Shown: positions 51,591 through 61,127 of the stretch, piece by piece | Layout of the letters: each line of letters begins with the position of its first letter | Position numbering within the stretch: the stretch's first letter is position 1 | DNA from: Solirubrobacter ginsenosidimutans | Lineage (GTDB): Bacteria > Actinomycetota > Thermoleophilia > Solirubrobacterales > Solirubrobacteraceae | Length of the DNA: 64,000 nucleotides | Assembly: GCF_027587205.1 (NCBI RefSeq) | Contig: NZ_JAPDOD010000001.1 | Span: 248,001 to 312,000, forward strand | Reading direction: 5' to 3' | Position numbers and translations under genes: made by a program | Notes under the pieces: generated by a model | Told to the model about the DNA's origin: nothing | Database searches by the model: none | The model's input: the letters and a program-made list of their open reading frames with translations, nothing else

Positions 51591-54434
51591 CTAACCCGCG
51601 GCGAGCTGGAGCGCGAGCTGCCGGCGGGACTTGATCGCGAGCTTGCGGTAGACGCTCGAGAGGTGGGTCTCGACCGTCTTCTCGGTCAGGTAGAGCTCCT
51701 GCGCGATCTGGCGGTTCGTCATGTCGCTCGCCGCCAGTTCGGCGACGCGGCGCTCCTGGGCGGTCAGCGCCTGCACGCCGCTGACCTGCAGGCGTGGGAG
51801 CCGCCCGCCGCCCTCGCTCAGGCGCGCTTCGGCGGCGGCGACGAGCGCTGGGGCGGCGCATTCGGCGGCGAGCGCGCGGGCGTCGCGGAGGTGCTCGCGG
51901 CCGTCCTTGCGCGGGAGCGCGGTGCCGAGCTCGAGCAGGCCGCGCGCCAGCTCGAGGCGCGCCTCTGACGCGCGCAGAGACAGGACCGCCTCCTCGAGGA
52001 GGGAGACGTCGCCGCGCAGCACGCCCTCGGTGCGCAGCGCGACGCCGAGCGCGCCCGGCGCGCCGAGCTCGCGCGCCACGGCGAGCTGCTCGCCGGACAG
52101 CGCCAGCGCCGCCTCGCGGTCCCCCAGCGCCGCGTGCGCGAGCGCGGCGTCGGCCGCCCAGTAGCGCGGCGCGAGCATCCCGCGCGGGCCCCAGACACGC
52201 TCGCGCCGCCCGACCAGCAGCAGGTCGTCGAGCGCCGCGACGGCGTCGCCGCGGGCCAGCCGCAGGCGCCCGCGGGCGGCGAGCAGGTCGTCGCACATCG
52301 CCGCGTCCGGGAGCGGCCCGTCCAGCTCCGTGGCCGCGAGCACGGCCTCGGCCTGGTCGAGCGCGCCCTCCTCGATCAGGCAGTGCAGCAGCGTCGCGTA
52401 GAGAAGCCTGCGGGCGAAGTTCGACGGCTCGCTGACGTCGAGCCCGAGCTCCGCGTCCGCGCGCGCCGCGGCCAGCGCGCCGCGGGCGCGGGCGGCGCTC
52501 GAGCGGTTGCAGTAGACGACCGGGTCGGTGACGAGGTTCCCGCGCGCGTGGGCGAGCCGCAACGCCTCGGTGAGGTGGCGGTGCGCGGCCTCGAAGCGCT
52601 CGCACATCAGCAGCGCGTAGACAGCCATGTAGAACGGCGGCCGGTTGGGGGAGAGCGGGCCGCTCAAGGCACGCTCGGCCAGTGCGACCACCTCGTCGCG
52701 CGCGCCCAGGGTGTAGGCCGCGTCGATCGCCGCGTAGGCCGTGGCCATCGCCCGGAACGGCCCGTCGGGCGTGGCCGCGCGGAACGCCGCCGAGCGCTCC
52801 CGCCACACCTCGGCGAGCGAGCTGCTCAGGCGCGCGCCCCCCACGAGGTCGGCCTGGAGCGTCAAGGCGAGCTCCGGGTCCTCGTCGCCCATGCGGTCCA
52901 GCCCGGCGGCGAACGCGCCGGCGGCCGCGGCGGTCTCCCCGACCACGTTGAGCACGCGACCCAGGCTCAGCGAGCAGCGCCCGTAGGCCACGGCGTCGTC
53001 GGCCAGCTCGAGCGCCCCGCGCAGGTGCGCCTCGCCGCGGCGCAGATCTTGGCTGTAGCCCTCGCACAGCCCGAGCATCCGCAGCAGCTCGCCGCGCTCG
53101 GCCCCCGGCTCGCCCAGCGCGCGGCGCAGGTGGACCGCGGCCGTCTCCAGGCTCGCGCGGCGGCGCGCCTCGTCAGCCGCGCGCAGCAGCACCTCGAGCC
53201 AGCCGTCGCCGGTGTGCTCGGGTGCGGCGAGGATGTGCGAGGCGACCTGCTCGTCCGGTGCGCCGCGGCGCAGCAGCGCGTTCGCGGCGCGGGCATGGAT
53301 GAGGCGCCGCTCGCCCGGCGCCAGCTCGTCGTAGACCGCGGCGCGGACGATCGGGTGCACGAACGACAGGTCGGCCTCGAAGAAACCGCCGCGGACGAGC
53401 GCGTCGGCGGCGAGCGCGGCGTCTGCCTCGGCCAGCCCGGCGAGCTCGGCGGCCACCGGCAGCGGCGCCCTGCCGCCGAGCACGGCGACGGCCTGCGCGA
53501 GCGTCACGGCCGCGCCGCCGAGGCTGGCGATCCGGTGGCGCACCAGATCCTTGACCGCGCGCCCCGCGACGCGCTCGACCGCATCCACCGACGGCTCCTC
53601 GCCCTCCAGCGCGAACAGGAGCTGGCGCAGGAACAACGGGTTGCCGCTCGTCACCGTGTGGCACGCGTTGCACAGCTTCGCCGGAGCCTCCGAACCGAGC
53701 CGCTCGCGTACGAGCCGCGCGACCGCCGCCTGGCTCAAGGGCCCCGGGCGCAGCACTGTGACGGCCGGGTCGGCAGCCAGCTCCGCGAGCAGGCGCCGGT
53801 ATTCGCCCTCCTCGGCGTCACGCGCGGTCAGGACGAGCAGCACGGGGAGCTCCTCGACGCGCCGGGCGAGGTAGTCGATGAACGCCAGCGAGCCGGGGTC
53901 GACCCAGTGCAGGTCGTCGACGACGGCCAGCAGCGGCCCGCGGTCGGCGACCTGAACGAGGAACCAGAACAGCCCGTGCAGCAGCTGGAAGCGCGTCTCC
54001 GTGCGCTGCGGAAGCCCGATCGCCGGGAGCGTGCCGAGCGCCGGCTGCGCGCCGGCCGCCGCCGCCGAGAACAGGTCCGCCCGCTCGGCGGGCGTGGCCC
54101 GGATCACCAGCCGCTCGAACAGCTGGCGCACGACCCCATAAGCGAAGCGCTGCTCCAGCTCCGCGCCGCGCGCGCGGAGCACCGTCACGCCCGCGTCGGC
54201 GCCGAGCGACCGGGCCATCGCGCCGATCGACGTCTTGCCCACTCCGGGTGGCCCCACTACAGCGATCACGCGCCCGCGCCCGCCCGGCAGGGCGTTGACG
54301 GCCTGCACCAGCGCGCTGTGCTCCGCCCCCCGCTCGAGCAGCCCCTTCAGCTCCAGCGGCCGGGCGACCCGCTCGGAGGAGTGTGCTCCCGCCACGGTCT
54401 GAGAACCGTACTCCGGGGGTCGTCTCAGGGACAA
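51591..54434 (-). CDS. LuxR-family ATPase regulator (LAL/MalT-like) 5
   Basis: The 947-residue regulator is of a different branch from the other four in the window. Walker A is GPPGVGKT at 61-68 and Walker B is LLAVVDDLHWVD near 170. The ATPase is followed by TPR-like helical repeats (about 450-870) and a C-terminal LuxR helix-turn-helix (LTAQERRVAELAASDMTN, TEKTVETHLSSVYRKL). TTG 54434 has GGGAGCG nine bases upstream; GTG 54395 is an alternative. It diverges from the 1843-residue secreted protein gene, its most likely target by position. Confidence 0.9.
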   Translation of the reverse strand: MSLRRPPEYGSQTVAGAHSSERVARPLELKGLLERGAEHSALVQAVNALPGGRGRVIAVVGPPGVGKTSIGAMARSLGADAGVTVLRARGAELEQRFAYGVVRQLFERLVIRATPAERADLFSAAAAGAQPALGTLPAIGLPQRTETRFQLLHGLFWFLVQVADRGPLLAVVDDLHWVDPGSLAFIDYLARRVEELPVLLVLTARDAEEGEYRRLLAELAADPAVTVLRPGPLSQAAVARLVRERLGSEAPAKLCNACHTVTSGNPLFLRQLLFALEGEEPSVDAVERVAGRAVKDLVRHRIASLGGAAVTLAQAVAVLGGRAPLPVAAELAGLAEADAALAADALVRGGFFEADLSFVHPIVRAAVYDELAPGERRLIHARAANALLRRGAPDEQVASHILAAPEHTGDGWLEVLLRAADEARRRASLETAAVHLRRALGEPGAERGELLRMLGLCEGYSQDLRRGEAHLRGALELADDAVAYGRCSLSLGRVLNVVGETAAAAGAFAAGLDRMGDEDPELALTLQADLVGGARLSSSLAEVWRERSAAFRAATPDGPFRAMATAYAAIDAAYTLGARDEVVALAERALSGPLSPNRPPFYMAVYALLMCERFEAAHRHLTEALRLAHARGNLVTDPVVYCNRSSAARARGALAAARADAELGLDVSEPSNFARRLLYATLLHCLIEEGALDQAEAVLAATELDGPLPDAAMCDDLLAARGRLRLARGDAVAALDDLLLVGRRERVWGPRGMLAPRYWAADAALAHAALGDREAALALSGEQLAVARELGAPGALGVALRTEGVLRGDVSLLEEAVLSLRASEARLELARGLLELGTALPRKDGREHLRDARALAAECAAPALVAAAEARLSEGGGRLPRLQVSGVQALTAQERRVAELAASDMTNRQIAQELYLTEKTVETHLSSVYRKLAIKSRRQLALQLAAG

Positions 54435-54517
54435 GTTCAGGGACGCTCCCGAGGCGCCGGTACCCGGCCGAGCAGAGAATCGCCGAGCCCTCGATATCCC
54501 ACAAGGAGTTGCTCGTC

Positions 54518-57500
54518 ATGGAGGACAAACGGAGGCGCTTGAAGCGCCGGCCGGTGCTGCTGGTGCTGGTGGCGTTGATCGTCAGCGCAGCGCTGGCCAT
54601 CCCCGCGCTCGGCGAACCCACCAAGGAGGTGACCGTCGACCCCGGTGCGGCGGCGACCGCCTCCGGGTTCACCGATCTCGACACGCTCACTTATGCCCAG
54701 GCCAAGGACCGCCTGGACCAGCTCTCGGCGATCACGCTCCCGGTGCAGATCCCCGGGCTCGAGCGGCTTGGTGTCGCGAATGTGACGCTCGGCTCCAACG
54801 ACGCCGGCCACTCGCTCTCGCTGTCGGGCTCGGCCGACGTGCTCGGCCAGGACGTCGATCTGCTCGTCACGGCAGTCTGGCCGGATGACAGCTCGACCAC
54901 GCCGGCGCTCGCCATCGCGGCCAAGACCGACGACCTGTCACTGTCGCGCCTGAACCCGCGCTGGGACGACTCTTACGGCGACGTCAGCTTCGCCACCGTG
55001 CGTCTCGCCGTCGCCGGTGCTGACCAGCAGATCGACCCCGACGCGCTGCCGGGGGCCGCACGCGCCTTCTACCCCGAGCCCACCGACCTCGCCGGCGGCG
55101 TGAACCTCGCCGGCGACCTGCAGCTGGACGGCCGCCTCGCCGACGCGTTCGGCTTCGCCGGCTACTCCGGCGACGTCCACGTCGAGGGCTCGCTCGCGGC
55201 CTCCGCCGCGGCGCTGTTCGGCCGCGCGACGGACGCGCAACTCGGCGACCTGGAACTGAAGGCGACGCTGGGCAAGAGCCCGACCGCGCCGGCCTGGATC
55301 GCCGACCGCACCTCGACCTACGTGCTCAAGCTCGGCGGCGGACGCCCGAGCGTCAGCGCCGACGAGGACATCACGCTCGCTGTCGACGGCACCCGCAACC
55401 ACTTCACCGGCCACGTGGCGATCGCGCCCGGCGGAGACGTCGAGGCCGAGCTCGGCCTCGACGGCCCGCTCGACGCGCCGTTCGGCCTCGACGCGTCGGC
55501 GCTCTCAGACGTCAAGCTGCGCCTCACGCGCGACGCCGGCTCGCTCGCCTTCACCGTCGGCGGGGTGCACGTCGACGCCGCGTTCGACGGCGACCGCGCG
55601 GACTTCACCGCCGAGGGCCCGCTGACCGCCACCCAGCTCGCCGATCTCGGCGGGCGGCTGCTCGGCACGCCGGTGGCCGCGGTCCCGGGTGGTGACGCCG
55701 TCTCGCTCGACCGCGTCTCGTTCTCGCTGAACCGCAGCACGTTCAGCGTGTCCGCGAACGCCACCGTCAACGATCTCCACGCGTCCGCGCTGCTCACCTT
55801 GCGCAAGCAGACCGGAGCGCCAGCAAAGCCGCTGCTCGGACTGCGGCTCACCGACTCCGGCTGCGAGGACTGCGTGCGGCTGTCCTCGCTGCTGCCGGCG
55901 GCGCAGCTCGGCGACACGCTGAGCGGCGTCCGGCTGCCCGCGCTCGACCTCACCGCGACGTCGCTGACCTCGCTGTCCGCGGACGACCTGACGCCGCAGG
56001 AGCGCGACTTCTTCGGCGCCGCGTACCCGTCGCTTCCGCCCACGCTGGAGTTCTCGCCCGGCCTGAACCTCGAGGGCCGGCTCCCGCTCGACGCGCTCGG
56101 CTACCCGCAGGGGAGCGAGGCCACGCTGTCCGGCACACTCGGTGCCGACGTCACGCTCGGCTCGCTGCGCTCCATCTCGCTGCGCAACCTCGCGCTGGAC
56201 GCGACGCTGCCGGCGCCCCCCGCGGGCCTGCCGACGTGGGTCCAGCCGACCGGCCCGACCACGCTGTCGTTCCGCTACGCCAGCGGCTCCGTCGCCGCGT
56301 CGCTGCGGACGGACGCAAACGTGACCGTGCGCGGCTCGACGTTCTCCACCACGCTCGCGGGCCGCGTCGCGCGCTCCGGCGCGCGCTCGGAGATCGGCTT
56401 CAGCGGCACGATCCACAACTGGCGGAGCCCGTTCGGCGCGGCCTGGCTCGGCACGCTCGAGTCGGCGACCGTCGAGCTGGACACGAGCTTCGGCGGCGGC
56501 AGGCCGGCCGACGTGAACGCGTCCGTCAGCGCCAGGCAGACGCTGGCCGGCAAGCGCTTCGCGCTCGACTTCGCGCTCGCGAAGGGCCCGTCCACCACCG
56601 CCACGCTGACCGCTCGCTTCCTCGACTCGGCGAGGTTGTCGGACGGCGTCCGCGCCTTCGGAGACCTCAGCCCGGCGGGGCCCGCGCTGCCCCGCGACAT
56701 GGCTGACCTGACGCTCAGCGATGCCTCGGCGAGCGTCACGCTCGGCGGCGGCTCCAGCGCTTTCGCGCTGAACGCGACGACGACCTTCGGCAGCCACGAC
56801 TGGTACGTGCTCGTGGCCGCCCGGCCCGGGGGCGGGTTCACCGCCGGCGTCAAGCTGCGCGGCCAGGCCTCCCTGAGCGACCTGACACCGGCGGCGCGCG
56901 CCATGAATGTGAGGCTGTCCTCGGCCGCGCTCGTGCTCGGCAGCGAGACCGGCTCGCGCCCGGCGAGCGGGCTCACCGACGCGGAGTTCGACTTCTACAA
57001 GTCGCTCTACGGCTGCGCGGACGGCGCCACCCGCACCGACTGCACGCAGTTCGCCCGGCTCGACGTGACGCGCGGCCTGCGGCTGCTCGCCGGGTTCGAG
57101 CTGGGCCGCGACGTCGACCGCATGGCCGGCGCGATCGGCATCCAGACGCGCGGCCGCGCGCTGCTCGAGGGCACGATCCCCGTGTTCGGCGGGACGGACT
57201 TCTCCCTGCGTGCGTCGCTGGGCAACTTCCGTTTCGACGATGCGCCGGACTGGTTCGACCACGGCGACGTGGCGCTCGAGATCGGCACCGACGGCCTGGC
57301 GTTCGACGGCGACCTCGGCGTGAAGATCCAGCGCCAGGGCTCGCAGTGGATGCCCGCCTGCGACGGCGGCGTCGTGAAGAACGGCAAGTGCTACGACGTG
57401 CTCGACTTCGGCGTCACCGCGCGCGCGGCGCTGAACCCGCCGAGCTTGACGCTGACCGGGCGGCTGACCACCGAGCGCCCGTGGCGCAACGCGTTCGGGC

Positions 57501-60049
57501 AGAACTGGCTGCAGATCAACCGGCTCGCGCTGCAGCTCGGCGTGGCGATCGCGCCCACCGGCCCGGCGGTCACGATGGGCTTCCAGGGCGACGTCAAGAT
57601 CGGCTCCAAGGACGTCGCGGCCGCGCTCAAGGTGGGGCTGACGCCCGCGCCGCCGCCGGCGTTCGTCCGCCCCGACCTGATCGGCTTCTCGGCCGCCAGC
57701 CACGCGGGCCTCGCGCTCAGCGACCTCGTCTGGCTCAACAACCAGCTCACCGGCACGCAGCTGAACGCGTCCAATCTGCCGGACGTCTCCCTGCGCAACC
57801 TCTACCTGCAGTTCTCGCAGCAGACCGACCGGGACCTGTGCCTGACCAAGGGCGTGCGCTTCTCCGCCGACCTGTACGTGGGCAGGAACCTGCCAGCCGT
57901 CGAGCCCGGGGCCGATGACCCGAGCGGCTGCCGCACGCTCGACACGGATCCGAGCACGCGCCAGACGTGCCTGAACCGCCAGGCCGACGGCTGCCTGGCC
58001 AGCGTGTACGGGCGCTTCGATACCGGCGGGCTGGTGGCCGGCGGCGAGATCAACGCCTTCCACCTGGGGCCGATCTCGCTCGACGACACATCACTGGCGC
58101 TGGCGCTGACGCCGACGCAGCAGTCGCTCAGCCTGCACGGCGGGGCGCGCATCGCGGCGGGCGCCTACGAGGTCGCCAGCGGGCGGGCGGATCTGGACGT
58201 CTCGCGGTCCGGATTCGCGTTCTCCGGCGACGCCGCGCTGTTCAATCGCACCATGCACGGCTACCTCAAGGCCAACGCGGCGCTGGACCTGCATAACCCG
58301 TCGTTCGCCGTGGAGGGTTGGCTGCGCGAGGACGCGCGTGGCGCGATCACGTCCGCCGTCAATCCGAAGGCCGAGGGCCTGAGGGCGCCGATCGCCGCGT
58401 TCGGGAAGGTGCTGGGCGTGGTCAACGGCAGCGGCAGCGTGAGCAACGTGCGCGACCTGCCGGTGCAGCTGCGCAACGCCGGCGTGACGGTGCCCTCGCA
58501 GGTGGACACGATGACCCGCGTGCTGGGCGACGCCCAGGACCAGACCTCGAGGTACAACCTCGGGACGCTGACGCTCGACCGGCTGCTCAATGGCTTCTCG
58601 ATCCCGATCAGCGGGATCCCGGGCTACTGGAGCACCTGCGGCGGCGTGGAGGTCGACGGCACATGCCTCGGCATCCGCGTCGACCGGTACTGCGTCGGCA
58701 CGACGGTGGTCGGGGGCGACTGCTGGGTCACGCCGCCCACCTCGATCTCCGTGGCGGGCGTCTGCTCCACGCTGCACTACACGGGCACGTGCTCGTGGGC
58801 GGGGCTGATGCGCGCCTACGTGCGACCGGCGCTGCTCGCGGCGTTCCAGACCGCGACCGGGTTGAGCGTCTCGGACGCGACGTTCGACCAGGCGCTGAAC
58901 CGGCTGGTGAACGGCTTCGCGACCGCCGCCGGGTCGGTCGTCAACGTCAACTGCGCGTACTTCCGCGCTGACGCGAGCGCGCTCGCCTCGGGCAACGTGA
59001 ACGTCAACCTCGCGCTGAACGCGAGCCTGTTCGGCCAGCCGCTGCAGTTCGGCGCGGGCTGGGACTTCCGCGCCGGCGGCAGCCCGGACGACACGTTCAA
59101 GAGCATCGTGCGCACGCTGTTCTCGCCGTCGTCCACCACGTGCCCGGCCTTCCCGGCCGGTCACGAGCAGCCGGCGGCCGCCGCCGGCGGCGCGACACTG
59201 CAGGTCGCGGAGGTGCCCATGGTGGACGAGGGCGACGAGACCACGGTGAGGGCCACGTTCGACGCGATGGCGCTGCACTACCCGGCCGTGCGCGTGCTGT
59301 GGGGCGACGGCACCGCCTCGGACATCGCGGCCGGCGAGGCGCGCGTGGTGACGGCGACCCACCGCTACGCCGAGGGCGGCGACCCCGTGTCGGTCTACCC
59401 GATCACGGTGACCGTCCAGGACTCCGGCGCGTCCAGCAAGTCAGCGTCGGGGAAGGTCCGCAACGTCGCGCCCGCGCTGACCGGGCTCGCGGCCGACCCG
59501 GCGTCGCCGGTCGAGGGCAAGCCGGCGACGGTCGCCGGCACGTTCACCGACCCCGGCACGACCGACAGCCACACGGTGCAGATCGAGTGGGGCGACGGCA
59601 CGGCGGCGCAGATGATCGCGCTGCCCGCGGGCGTGCTGCGGTTCGTCGCGTCGCACCGCTACGCCCAGGACGGCCCGTACCGCACGCGGGTCACGCTGAC
59701 CGATGACGACGGCGCGACCGGCCGCGGCACGGGGACGCTGATCGTGACCAACGATGCGCCGGTCGACGTCCGCATGAAGCTCGCTTCGGGCGCCGTCGCG
59801 GGGCAGGCCGGCCAGTACACGATCGACTTCGCCGACGCCGGTGAGCGCGACGCGCACACCGTCACGGTCGACTGGGCCGACGGCGGGCCGGAGCAGACCG
59901 TGCAACTGCCGGCGGGGACGACCCGTGTCGCGTTGCAGCACGCCTACACGCGGGCGGGCAAGTACGCGGCGCGCGTCACCGTGGCCGACGACGCGGGCGC
60001 GAGCGAGCAGGCGACGGTGGTGGTGCCGGTGCTCGCCGGTAAGCCCTAG
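54518..60049 (+). CDS. Giant secreted beta-rich protein with three C-terminal PKD-like domains
   Basis: The product has 1843 residues from ATG 54518, which has AAGGAG nine bases upstream. A signal peptide or anchor follows a basic start (MEDKRRRLKRR, then VLLVLVALIVSAALAIPALG). Residues about 35-1550 form a very long series of alternating hydrophobic beta strands of the type GLNLEGRLPLDALGYPQGSE and DVTLGSLRSISLRNLALDAT. I do not recognise a domain there. A Cys-rich patch (about 1371-1430) contains paired motifs such as TCGGVEVDGTCLG. The end (about 1557-1843) holds three PKD-like domains, two with WGDGT and one with WADGG. It is probably a surface or extracellular scaffold. The strand pattern is loosely like AsmA/TamB or solenoid proteins, but that is only an impression. 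Confidence 0.85.
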   Translation: MEDKRRRLKRRPVLLVLVALIVSAALAIPALGEPTKEVTVDPGAAATASGFTDLDTLTYAQAKDRLDQLSAITLPVQIPGLERLGVANVTLGSNDAGHSLSLSGSADVLGQDVDLLVTAVWPDDSSTTPALAIAAKTDDLSLSRLNPRWDDSYGDVSFATVRLAVAGADQQIDPDALPGAARAFYPEPTDLAGGVNLAGDLQLDGRLADAFGFAGYSGDVHVEGSLAASAAALFGRATDAQLGDLELKATLGKSPTAPAWIADRTSTYVLKLGGGRPSVSADEDITLAVDGTRNHFTGHVAIAPGGDVEAELGLDGPLDAPFGLDASALSDVKLRLTRDAGSLAFTVGGVHVDAAFDGDRADFTAEGPLTATQLADLGGRLLGTPVAAVPGGDAVSLDRVSFSLNRSTFSVSANATVNDLHASALLTLRKQTGAPAKPLLGLRLTDSGCEDCVRLSSLLPAAQLGDTLSGVRLPALDLTATSLTSLSADDLTPQERDFFGAAYPSLPPTLEFSPGLNLEGRLPLDALGYPQGSEATLSGTLGADVTLGSLRSISLRNLALDATLPAPPAGLPTWVQPTGPTTLSFRYASGSVAASLRTDANVTVRGSTFSTTLAGRVARSGARSEIGFSGTIHNWRSPFGAAWLGTLESATVELDTSFGGGRPADVNASVSARQTLAGKRFALDFALAKGPSTTATLTARFLDSARLSDGVRAFGDLSPAGPALPRDMADLTLSDASASVTLGGGSSAFALNATTTFGSHDWYVLVAARPGGGFTAGVKLRGQASLSDLTPAARAMNVRLSSAALVLGSETGSRPASGLTDAEFDFYKSLYGCADGATRTDCTQFARLDVTRGLRLLAGFELGRDVDRMAGAIGIQTRGRALLEGTIPVFGGTDFSLRASLGNFRFDDAPDWFDHGDVALEIGTDGLAFDGDLGVKIQRQGSQWMPACDGGVVKNGKCYDVLDFGVTARAALNPPSLTLTGRLTTERPWRNAFGQNWLQINRLALQLGVAIAPTGPAVTMGFQGDVKIGSKDVAAALKVGLTPAPPPAFVRPDLIGFSAASHAGLALSDLVWLNNQLTGTQLNASNLPDVSLRNLYLQFSQQTDRDLCLTKGVRFSADLYVGRNLPAVEPGADDPSGCRTLDTDPSTRQTCLNRQADGCLASVYGRFDTGGLVAGGEINAFHLGPISLDDTSLALALTPTQQSLSLHGGARIAAGAYEVASGRADLDVSRSGFAFSGDAALFNRTMHGYLKANAALDLHNPSFAVEGWLREDARGAITSAVNPKAEGLRAPIAAFGKVLGVVNGSGSVSNVRDLPVQLRNAGVTVPSQVDTMTRVLGDAQDQTSRYNLGTLTLDRLLNGFSIPISGIPGYWSTCGGVEVDGTCLGIRVDRYCVGTTVVGGDCWVTPPTSISVAGVCSTLHYTGTCSWAGLMRAYVRPALLAAFQTATGLSVSDATFDQALNRLVNGFATAAGSVVNVNCAYFRADASALASGNVNVNLALNASLFGQPLQFGAGWDFRAGGSPDDTFKSIVRTLFSPSSTTCPAFPAGHEQPAAAAGGATLQVAEVPMVDEGDETTVRATFDAMALHYPAVRVLWGDGTASDIAAGEARVVTATHRYAEGGDPVSVYPITVTVQDSGASSKSASGKVRNVAPALTGLAADPASPVEGKPATVAGTFTDPGTTDSHTVQIEWGDGTAAQMIALPAGVLRFVASHRYAQDGPYRTRVTLTDDDGATGRGTGTLIVTNDAPVDVRMKLASGAVAGQAGQYTIDFADAGERDAHTVTVDWADGGPEQTVQLPAGTTRVALQHAYTRAGKYAARVTVADDAGASEQATVVVPVLAGKP

Positions 60050-61011
60050 GTCGCGGCGAGCAGGCGGTCCGCCTCCTCGCGCTCTTGCTCGGGCAGCCAG
60101 CCCTTGGTCTGCACGACGTCGAGCACGACAGCGAGGAAGTTGCGGACCGCCGGCGACGCGTCGTGGCGCCAGCAGAGGTGCATCGGGATCGGCAGGAGCG
60201 GCTCGATCTCCCGCCACACGAGTTCGGGCTCGAGCTCCGTGTACTGGTTGCGGAAGCCGATCCCGAACGCCGCGCAGGACGCGATCTCCGCGCGCGCCTC
60301 GGGGTCGCCGGCGAGGATCCCGGCGCCGAAGATCGCGAGCTCCTCGACCGGGCCGTTGAACCCCGCGAACCGCAGCGAGTAGACGATCGTGTCGTAGAAG
60401 TGCGGTGAGAACGGCCGTGGCCAGATCTTCAGCGCCTCGCGACGCAGGTCGGTGACGCGGACGGTGTCACCGAGCGCGGCGGGATGGTCGGCGCCCAGCA
60501 CGAGGCCGAGCGGGGACTGCAGGATCGGCACCGACAGCACGCTCTCGTCCGGCACGATCGGGCGCGAGCGGGTGATCGCGACGTCGGTGAGGCCGTCGGC
60601 GAGCGCGGAGTCGCCCCACCACACTTCGCACGACTTCACCGCGATGTCGGGCTGGCGTGCGCCGAACTCCTCCAGCAGCAACGGGAGCAGCTCGCGCCGC
60701 ACGGTCGGCGAGTAGGAGAGCAGCACCTGCCCCGCCTCGCCCTTGTGCACGCGCTGCACGTCCTCCCACGCGCGGTCGGCGGCCGCCAGCAGCGCGACGG
60801 CGTGCGCGAGCATCGTCCGCCCGGCGGTGGTGAGCTCGACGCGGCGCGTCGTACGATCAAACAGCGGCACGCCGAGTGACGCCTCCAGCTGGCGGATCTG
60901 GAGGCTCAGCGCCTGCTGGGTGATGTGCACGCGCTGCGCGGCGCGGGTGAAGTGCAGCTCTTCGGCGACCGCGACGAACGCTCTCAGATTGCGCAGATCC
61001 GGGGTGATCAC
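60046..61011 (-). CDS. LysR-family transcriptional regulator next to hydantoinase genes
   Basis: The 321-residue LysR protein starts at GTG 61011. Its winged helix-turn-helix is at about 5-65 (LRNLRAFVAVAEELHFTRAA, ITQQALSLQIRQLEASLGVP, LFDRTTRRVELTTAG), with an effector-binding domain at about 90-300. The stop overlaps the stop of the giant secreted protein gene (shared CTAG). It diverges from the hydantoinase A gene, and the 116-bp gap holds a perfect 8-bp inverted repeat with an 11-base spacer, as expected of a LysR operator. It therefore probably controls the hydantoinase operon and itself. Confidence 0.93.
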   Translation of the reverse strand: MITPDLRNLRAFVAVAEELHFTRAAQRVHITQQALSLQIRQLEASLGVPLFDRTTRRVELTTAGRTMLAHAVALLAAADRAWEDVQRVHKGEAGQVLLSYSPTVRRELLPLLLEEFGARQPDIAVKSCEVWWGDSALADGLTDVAITRSRPIVPDESVLSVPILQSPLGLVLGADHPAALGDTVRVTDLRREALKIWPRPFSPHFYDTIVYSLRFAGFNGPVEELAIFGAGILAGDPEARAEIASCAAFGIGFRNQYTELEPELVWREIEPLLPIPMHLCWRHDASPAVRNFLAVVLDVVQTKGWLPEQEREEADRLLAAT

Positions 61012-61023
61012 TAGACGCTAGCG

Positions 61024-61050
61024 CGATTCACCACTCTCGCTTGTGAATCG
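61024..61050. promoter_or_regulatory. LysR-type operator (T-N11-A inverted repeat)
   Basis: CGATTCAC (61024-61031), 11 bases, GTGAATCG (61043-61050): a perfect 8-bp inverted repeat with the TTCAC-N11-GTGAA form typical of LysR recognition sites. It begins 13 bases before the LysR start on the minus strand and ends 77 bases before the hydantoinase start. This fits autoregulation plus activation of the divergent operon. Confidence 0.7.
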
Positions 61051-61127
61051 GCGCGGAAGTCTCGTTGGATCCCGCGGGGGGTCAAGTGACAACGTGCATT
61101 TGGTCGCACCCGAGGAGGAGAAGTCTC

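Noticed and set aside
55505..58063. An 852-codon open frame antisense to the 1843-residue secreted protein gene
   Set aside because: The translation is a low-complexity Arg/Ala/Glu mix with no ribosome site; the plus strand has a signal peptide, a ribosome site and PKD domains.
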